Assembly (NCBI GenBank): GCA_035771165.1
Contig: JAWNZC010000314.1
Coordinates: 5,727,001-5,791,000, forward strand
DNA from: Paragorgia papillata
Lineage: Eukaryota > Cnidaria > Anthozoa > Scleralcyonacea > Coralliidae
Length of the DNA stretch: 64,000 nucleotides
Direction of reading: 5' to 3'
This document shows, in pieces, positions 58,563 through 64,000 of the stretch. A program made the position numbers and the translations under genes. Numbering within the stretch: the stretch's first letter is position 1; each line of letters opens with the position of its first letter. The notes under the pieces are model-generated. The model was not told the origin of the DNA and ran no database searches. It saw nothing but the letters and a program-made list of their open reading frames with translations.

Positions 58563-58946
58563 CTTCATCCTCTAACTGAAAAGGTAAAAGCCACGTCATG
58601 TTTTGCGTTGACACACTTATATTTTTTCCATTTCTATCCAGTCGCACAGTGAAATAAAACTTGGAATTTAAGATTCTTCCAACATTAGTCTTGTTAAAGA
58701 TATCGCCAATAACAGTGCCCAGAACTGCATAATCCACAGCAGTCTCTACGATCACACGAGCACCGAGAATAATCTTAGATATATTTGCCTCAACATCAAC
58801 AACAACTTGATTGATATTGTCTTTCGCATACATTTGATAAAAGTGAGAAGATGAATTATGAAAGTAAACTGCAATTGTTGTGTCAGTATTTGCTGTCTTT
58901 AGACCACGATAAAACTTAGAGCCTATTCTGGCCAACACTGGCGTGC
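58563..58946 (-). CDS. Unrecognised extracellular domain exon
   Basis: A 384-base phase-1 exon encoding 128 residues with no cysteine. It is rich in alternating hydrophobic residues (IAVYFHNSSSHFYQMYA, VVVDVEANISKIILGARVIV, FYFTVRLDRNGKNISVS), which suggests a beta-sandwich. It has several N-glycosylation sites (NSS, NIS, NKT, NMT). It sits between a MAM and a lectin domain and the frame runs through both junctions. I cannot assign a family. Confidence 0.7.
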
Positions 58947-59029
58947 CTATGGTAAATAAATTAAATAATTAATATAATAAATATTGATTTATTAAGTATG
59001 ATAAATCCATACTAGCATAGTTAAGCAAC

Positions 59030-59041
59030 GCCACCACCACC

Positions 59042-59073
<32 letters not shown>

Positions 59074-59140
59074 CAAAAATAGAAGCAACAACAGCAACAA
59101 CAACAACACAACCACTACCACCACCACCACGAACAACAGC

Positions 59141-59207
<67 letters not shown>

Positions 59208-59275
59208 CCACCACCACTAACAACAACAACAATAAAAACAGCAACAACAACAACACAACCACTACCACCACCACG

Positions 59276-59325
<50 letters not shown>

Positions 59326-59425
59326 AACCTCAACAGCAACACCACCACCACTAACAACAACAACAACAACAATAAAAACAGCAGCAACAACAACACAACA
59401 ACCACCACCACCACCACCACCACGA
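59030..59425. repeat. (ACA)n/(CCA)n microsatellite
   Basis: Trinucleotide array in the intron upstream of the exon at 58563. Confidence 0.97.
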
Positions 59426-59904
59426 ACAACAACAACGACAAAATTGAAATTAAAAAACAACAATTAAAATTGAATTTAATCCACATGGTGTATCCGCAAT
59501 CAATTAATAAGTAATAGGAATTCCACCATGGAAAGCTACAAAACAATTATAACATACGACATCAATAAATCATTATTATTATTATTATTATGAAAAGGTT
59601 AAGTATCTCTGAGTGCACTTGGAATTTTCGGACAGTCATCAATGGATTTCATTGAAATGCTAAAAGACTTTAAATTCGACACTTCCTGTAGAAAGTATAT
59701 CGTAAAGAAAATCATCAACATATCAATAAGAACCTCGTATTATGTATTTTGTCGACGTAACAAAGAATGGAATAACCCGAAACTAATGACATTCTAAAAT
59801 TTTTATTGTCATGTAGCATCAGTTCAAATAGTCAGTGGTAAACTACCTGTAAAAGCGAGGTTTATCATTGTAATTTCTACGTTTAATGACCAATAAATAA
59901 GTTT

Positions 59905-59917
59905 ACATTATTATTAC

Positions 59918-60010
<93 letters not shown>

Positions 60011-60025
60011 CATTATTATTATTAC
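59905..60025. repeat. (ATT)n microsatellite containing a 5' splice site
   Basis: About 38 ATT units. On the transcribed strand the donor of the exon at 60026 is GAAG/GTAATAATAATAATG, so the intron's first bases are part of the array. Confidence 0.9.
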
Positions 60026-62113
60026 CTTCTTTAATAATCATACAAGACTCGAGTGAAAGATAAATCTCGTCAATAGCAACAAAACATTTCTCTTGTGAGT
60101 TTTCTGCGACAACTGCGTTTAGCGAAATCTAAACATACAAAAAAATTTTAAAAAATCGTAAGCGATACATTCAAGGCTTAAACGTTTTTTGAACGTAGCT
60201 TAAAAAGTTACTGTTCATGACCCAACGTTTCGACACTCCGATCTAATGTCTTCATCAGGGGTGATCGTTGTGAAGACAGGTCCCATATTTATACCTTTCT
60301 TCAGAACGATCACTCCTGATGAAGACACTAGATGAGAGTGTCAAAACCTTCTGTCACAGTAACTTTTTAAGTTGCGTTCAAAAAACATTTAAGCCAGAGT
60401 AGTGTTAAACTATGAAATAAAAGTGTGCTGCGTAGGCAGTGTTGAAATACAAATCGAAATATAGTAAGGTTTAAGTACTGCGGAAATTATTGAACGTAGT
60501 TTCTAACGTTTCGTCAGAGAGAAACGTGAAGGGTTTCGCTCGGAACGTTAGAAACTGTGTTCAACAGGGCCGGATTAGGGCTGTGTGCCCCCCGGCATAT
60601 TTTCAGCATGGGCCCCTTTGAACCCCCCCCCCCCAAAAAAAAAAATGGATCTCAAGCCCTGGGGGCCAACGGTTTCTAAAAAGCAAGTGCAGAAGTAAAA
60701 ATTGTGCAATCAGAAAGCGCCGTGCCTCCCAAAAGCTTGGGGCCCACGGCATATGCTGCTTTTGCCATATGTTTAATCTGGTACTCTACATAGGCATAGG
60801 CTATACACTGAAGGCTAGACAGATATACTGGGATACCTAGCCATACAAGATTATATCTAAAGTATAAGAAATTTTATTTTGCTCTAAAAAATTCTTATGA
60901 ACTATTTTTTGGGCCCCCTAAAGATTGGGGGGCCCTGGGCCCCTGGCTGCAGCCCAGTCAGCCCCCCCCTTTAATTCGCCCCTGACGTTCAACAATTTTG
61001 GTAGTGTTAAACTATGTCTGATTCTTCACCTGGCTGCGTTGGAAATTTATTTGTTGAACTTTTAATATCTTTATACATAATTGAAACACTACAAAAACGG
61101 AACTCACTCTCTAGTATAATCAGTGAATATAGAAAAGAAAATAATATATAAATCACCGTGTATTCTTCAGAGGTTTGCTGAAGAGGAATTTCTGTAAATC
61201 TCCAGTCTTCGATGGCATCTTTCGCATCAACAATACTCATCTTCCATTTCTGTTTTCCAATAACTTGAGTAAAATAAACTGACGTATTTACGCAAGTTGT
61301 GCTGTGCTTGAGCCAAAATGACAGACACTGGTAAGGAACGGTTAGATATTGACCAACAATCTTAGTCAGCGAAAATGGAGTCTCTGTGTAGACGAAGGAA
61401 CCTGGAATATCAAACACAAATATCACATAAACTACATTTATTTTAAGTAATATTTAAAATATGAGCAGCAGTGTTTTATCAGATTTAAAACACAAGGCGA
61501 AAACCGAGCGTTTTAGATCTGATAAAACATGTACTGCGAATGTTTTAAATAGCTTCAAAAGCGCTCCATTTGGTAAGTTCATTGGCGTAGTAATTTTGAA
61601 AAACAACGTTGTCTAAGCCAAGAAAACCAAAGCTAAAGTTTACTTAAATTAGAAGGATTTCTCATCAGATAAAACCACGTACATAGTACTGATTTCCTTT
61701 GTGTTTTCCTCATGAATTATTACTGTTTTTTTAAGCATAAGTGAAACTGCCGAGGACTCCGCTCGGAAACGTCAGTATCTCGTTATTAAAACTAATCTTT
61801 ACCACCTTTTCACTTTGTTCTATCCAAAACACTGCCTACGCAGCGCTCTACTTTTTTACTTATTTTAAGCATTCACTGTCCGAACTTCCGGACATAAGAA
61901 CGGAGAACCTAGAGAAAAACAGTCGAAACACAGAGGAGACCAATTATTTCCTGGTCCGCCTGTTGCCTCGGGCAACCTGCACATTATGTTTCAACATCTA
62001 ACTATATACACCTTGTAAAAAAGACGAAGCTGTGTTCGGGTGAGTGGTCTTCTTCCAAGTCTCTATACCACTCCAAGAACAAGAATCGTCAAACGAACAC
62101 GTTGCCATAGTTT
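60026..62113 (-). CDS. MAM domain (three exons)
   Basis: Exons 62012-62113, 61157-61401 and 60026-60128. They encode CSFDDSCSWSGIETWKKTTH, then CLSFWLKHSTTCVNTSVYF and EDWRFTEIPLQQTSEEYT, then CFVAIDEIYLSLESC. The layout, phase-1 entry and phase-0 internal intron match the MAM at 50853-53303. The frame is open through all junctions and into the unknown-domain exon. Confidence 0.85.
60222..60350. repeat. Paired hammerhead-like motifs
   Basis: On the minus strand 60222-60258 reads CTGATGAAGACATT, then GTGTCGAAACGTTGGG. On the plus strand 60316-60347 reads CTGATGAAGACACT and AGTGTCAAAACC. They face each other as an inverted pair. Confidence 0.6.
60400..60564. repeat. Dispersed ~130-bp element, copies G
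   Basis: An inverse-orientation part (GTGTGCTGCGTAGGCAGTG, AATCGAAATATAGTAAGG) is followed by a degraded plus-strand part (GGTTTCGCTCGGAACGTTAG). Confidence 0.6.
60565..60984. mobile_element. hAT-like MITE, 420 bp
   Basis: The ends CAGGGCCGGATTAGG and TTAATTCGCCCCTG are imperfect inverse copies. The 8-bp flanks GTGTTCAA and ACGTTCAA match at six positions. The interior is rich in GGGCCCC words. It is inserted in the dispersed element next to it. Confidence 0.65.
61745..61857 (+). repeat. Dispersed ~130-bp element, copy H (divergent)
   Basis: CCGAGGACTCCGCTCGGAAACGT, with a compensated stem, then AACACTGCCTACGCAGCGCT. It is the most divergent copy, but the stem next to GAAACGT is kept by paired changes. 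Confidence 0.6.
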
Positions 62114-62454
62114 CTGCAAAGAAAACAAACAGCCAAAATAATTTTTTACTTATAGTAAAATAGAAGGAATAAATTACTTGTTTCAAACGGCGTATTTTTC
62201 AGCGGTTGTATTCTACGACTGTGGTACGACTTTGATTCAAACGACGTATTTTTCATGCGCCGTATCTAATGCATAAATTATATAGTAATGTTTAATGTAT
62301 GATATTACCCACAGTTTGAATACGAATATGCATTTAATTATATTCGACTCAATAAATACGGCGCCTGAATCAAACGCCGTTCTTTGGTCGAACCAATTTG
62401 TATTAGATACGGCTCCTGATAAATACGCCGTCTGAAACGGGTCTAACAGTAAAT

Positions 62455-62544
62455 GCAGACATACAGACTCACTGTCCGTCTGACGGTCTGTCCATCCGTC
62501 TGTCCGTCCGTCCGTTCTGTCCGTCCGTCCGTCCGTCCGTCCGT

Positions 62545-62594
<50 letters not shown>

Positions 62595-62730
62595 CGTCTG
62601 TCCATCTGTCCGTCAGTCTGTCCGTCAGTCTGTCCGTCAGTCAGTCCGACTGTCCGACTGTCCGTCCGTCCGTCCGTCTGTCCGTTCGTCCGTCCGTCCG
62701 TCCGTCCGTCCGTCCGTCTGTCTGTCTGTG
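62455..62730. repeat. (TCCG)n/(TCTG)n microsatellite
   Basis: Tetranucleotide array in the intron downstream of the exon at 62969. Open frames in it (PSVRPSV, RTDGRTD) are artefacts. Confidence 0.97.
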
Positions 62731-62968
62731 GTCCTCCAATGGCTCTCACTCCTTGTTGGAACTAGTTCATAGAATTGAATGGGGGAACCATGGTGTTGAT
62801 TTTGCGAAGGGAGGAAAATCGGAGAAATCCCTCTACTCACATGAAGCTAACTTGATCACTCCTCCAAGTACTAATCCCATACAACCGGGATTAACTTCAG
62901 CGGTGAGAGACAGCCATGAACAGCTTGTACCATCCATACCCCCCATGACATTTCGTCCACTAACTTAC

Positions 62969-63068
62969 CATCTTGGTCTTTATCTGAACAGAATTCCTTC
63001 GTCATTGTGATGTCATCAAGAGCAATGTCTCCTAAATGACCTTCTCCACGAACACCTTCAATGATTAT
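62969..63068 (-). CDS. Receptor gene, C-terminal exon of a further MAM domain
   Basis: A 100-base exon with a phase-0 acceptor (TTTTAG) and phase-1 donor (GATG/GTAAGT). It encodes IEGVRGEGHLGDIALDDIT, the GxxGDIAIDDI signature that ends MAM domains. It is the most upstream exon of the receptor visible. The earlier exons of this MAM, any further domains and the signal peptide must lie beyond the right edge. Confidence 0.85.
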
Positions 63069-63829
63069 CTAAAAAAACGTGTTTGGGATTATTATTATTA
63101 CTCGGGCTACCTGTGGTAGACCGAGTCTAGGTGTCGGCTCCGGTTTTTTGTCTATGTTTCGAAATGGCAATCATTATGTCATCCCATCAGGCTTTGCGCG
63201 GCTGATGGTGCGGGTTTAATGCTGATCTTCATGCTTTCTTTCTTCGCTTTCCTAAATCCTGATGTCTGATCAAGTTGTTTAAAGTCAAGTGCTCTTTCTT
63301 GGACGTTGTGGAAATACGTTAAATACAGGCAATCGTGTTTTGTGTATTGCGAATTGTGTTTTCTATCGGAGAATTAGATTGTGTTTTGACTATTTTCTGT
63401 GACCAATCACGTATAGACTTTTATAGATTTTAGCACTGCATGCGATGTAATTGCAGCTGCGAGTTTGCAGTAGCCCGAGTGTAACCCGAAGAGTAACCTC
63501 TTATATTTAAAACTTCTGAAGCCGCTGTTTTTGTCTAGCTAGGGCGGGCATAAATAGTGTTTTCATTTTTATCCATTTTTTAACTTCCATTTTTTAACTT
63601 TCGCTTATTATCATTTTTACACACTCCTTGTTTTGCTTATCGACGGTGGAAATAGCAAATGTCTTTCGCATCTCATTATTGATTTGCTATTGTTGTTTTT
63701 ATCCGATTGGCTAATTTTCCCACCTCATTACCGATTTGTTATTGTCATTTTGATATGATTGGCTATTTTTTTTTGTCACATGATTACCTTTCGTATATGA
63801 GTTTGCTGTTTTGTTTACACTCTTTACGT

Positions 63830-63965
63830 TTTTCTCTGACGAAGGACCTTTGCTCGAAACGTTAGACTCCTACGTTCTCTGTTTCGGCAGTATATCATTA
63901 TCAAACCTTACTATATTTCGATTGTTGTTTAAACACTGCCTACGCAGCAAGCTACTTTTATTTCA
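63830..63965 (+). repeat. Dispersed ~130-bp element, copy I
   Basis: A full-length copy: TTTCTCTGACGAAGGACC, TTTGCTCGAAACGTTAGAC, ACGTTCTCTGTTTCGGCAG, ATTTCGATTGTTGTTTAAAC, CTGCCTACGCAGCAAGC. Confidence 0.75.
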
Positions 63966-64000
63966 CCTTAAAGTCTTGTTCGGCTTCAACAGTAATGAGC

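Overview
The window is animal nuclear DNA: AT-rich, with split genes, long introns, and dense microsatellites and small inverted-repeat transposons. The gene content (tandem otopetrin-like channels, NAPRT, an MZB1/pERp1 homologue and a lectin/LRR receptor made of shuffled phase-1 exons) suggests a marine invertebrate. A cnidarian is the most likely source, but that is inference. Every recognised gene lies on the minus strand. The one plus-strand coding piece is a KDZ-transposase-like exon.

Layout. 1-1.4 kb: a 77-bp repeat array and exon 1 of NAPRT, whose remaining exons would lie off the left edge. 1.4-3.7 kb: TGTT microsatellite, a 266-bp tandem repeat and a small Mutator-like element. 3.7-10.2 kb: two intronless otopetrin-like genes. 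10.2-17.9 kb: no gene seen, but several inverted-repeat elements, a palindromic array and a second Mutator-like element. 17.9-21.3 kb: exons of an unrecognised gene ending in a PHD finger. 21.7-21.9 kb: the KDZ-like exon. 22.6-25.3 kb: the first two exons of an MZB1 homologue. 26-30 kb: a TTAC-rich array and a 2.2-kb CCTCAC array.

The main find fills 27.1-63.1 kb: one very large minus-strand receptor gene, running off the right edge. In transcript order it encodes the end of a MAM domain, a whole MAM, an unrecognised 128-residue domain, a C-type-lectin-like fold, a SUEL-type lectin domain, a second C-type-lectin-like fold, MAM, CUB, an LRR N-cap, eight LRR exons and an LGR-type 7TM domain. 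I checked the splice phase of all of these junctions by coordinate arithmetic, and the frame stays open throughout. About 0.4 kb further on, on the same strand, are six exons that read as a degenerate protein kinase: the VAIK lysine, HRD and DFG are all replaced. They may be the cytoplasmic tail of the receptor, giving an LRR-GPCR/pseudokinase fusion. Two junctions in this last part are one base out of phase in my reading, so the fusion is a hypothesis.

How the genes would work together cannot be read from the layout. The receptor would bind glycans or protein ligands outside the cell and signal through its 7TM core. The otopetrins would be proton channels. MZB1 would be an ER folding factor and NAPRT would act in NAD salvage. 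No operon-like logic is expected.
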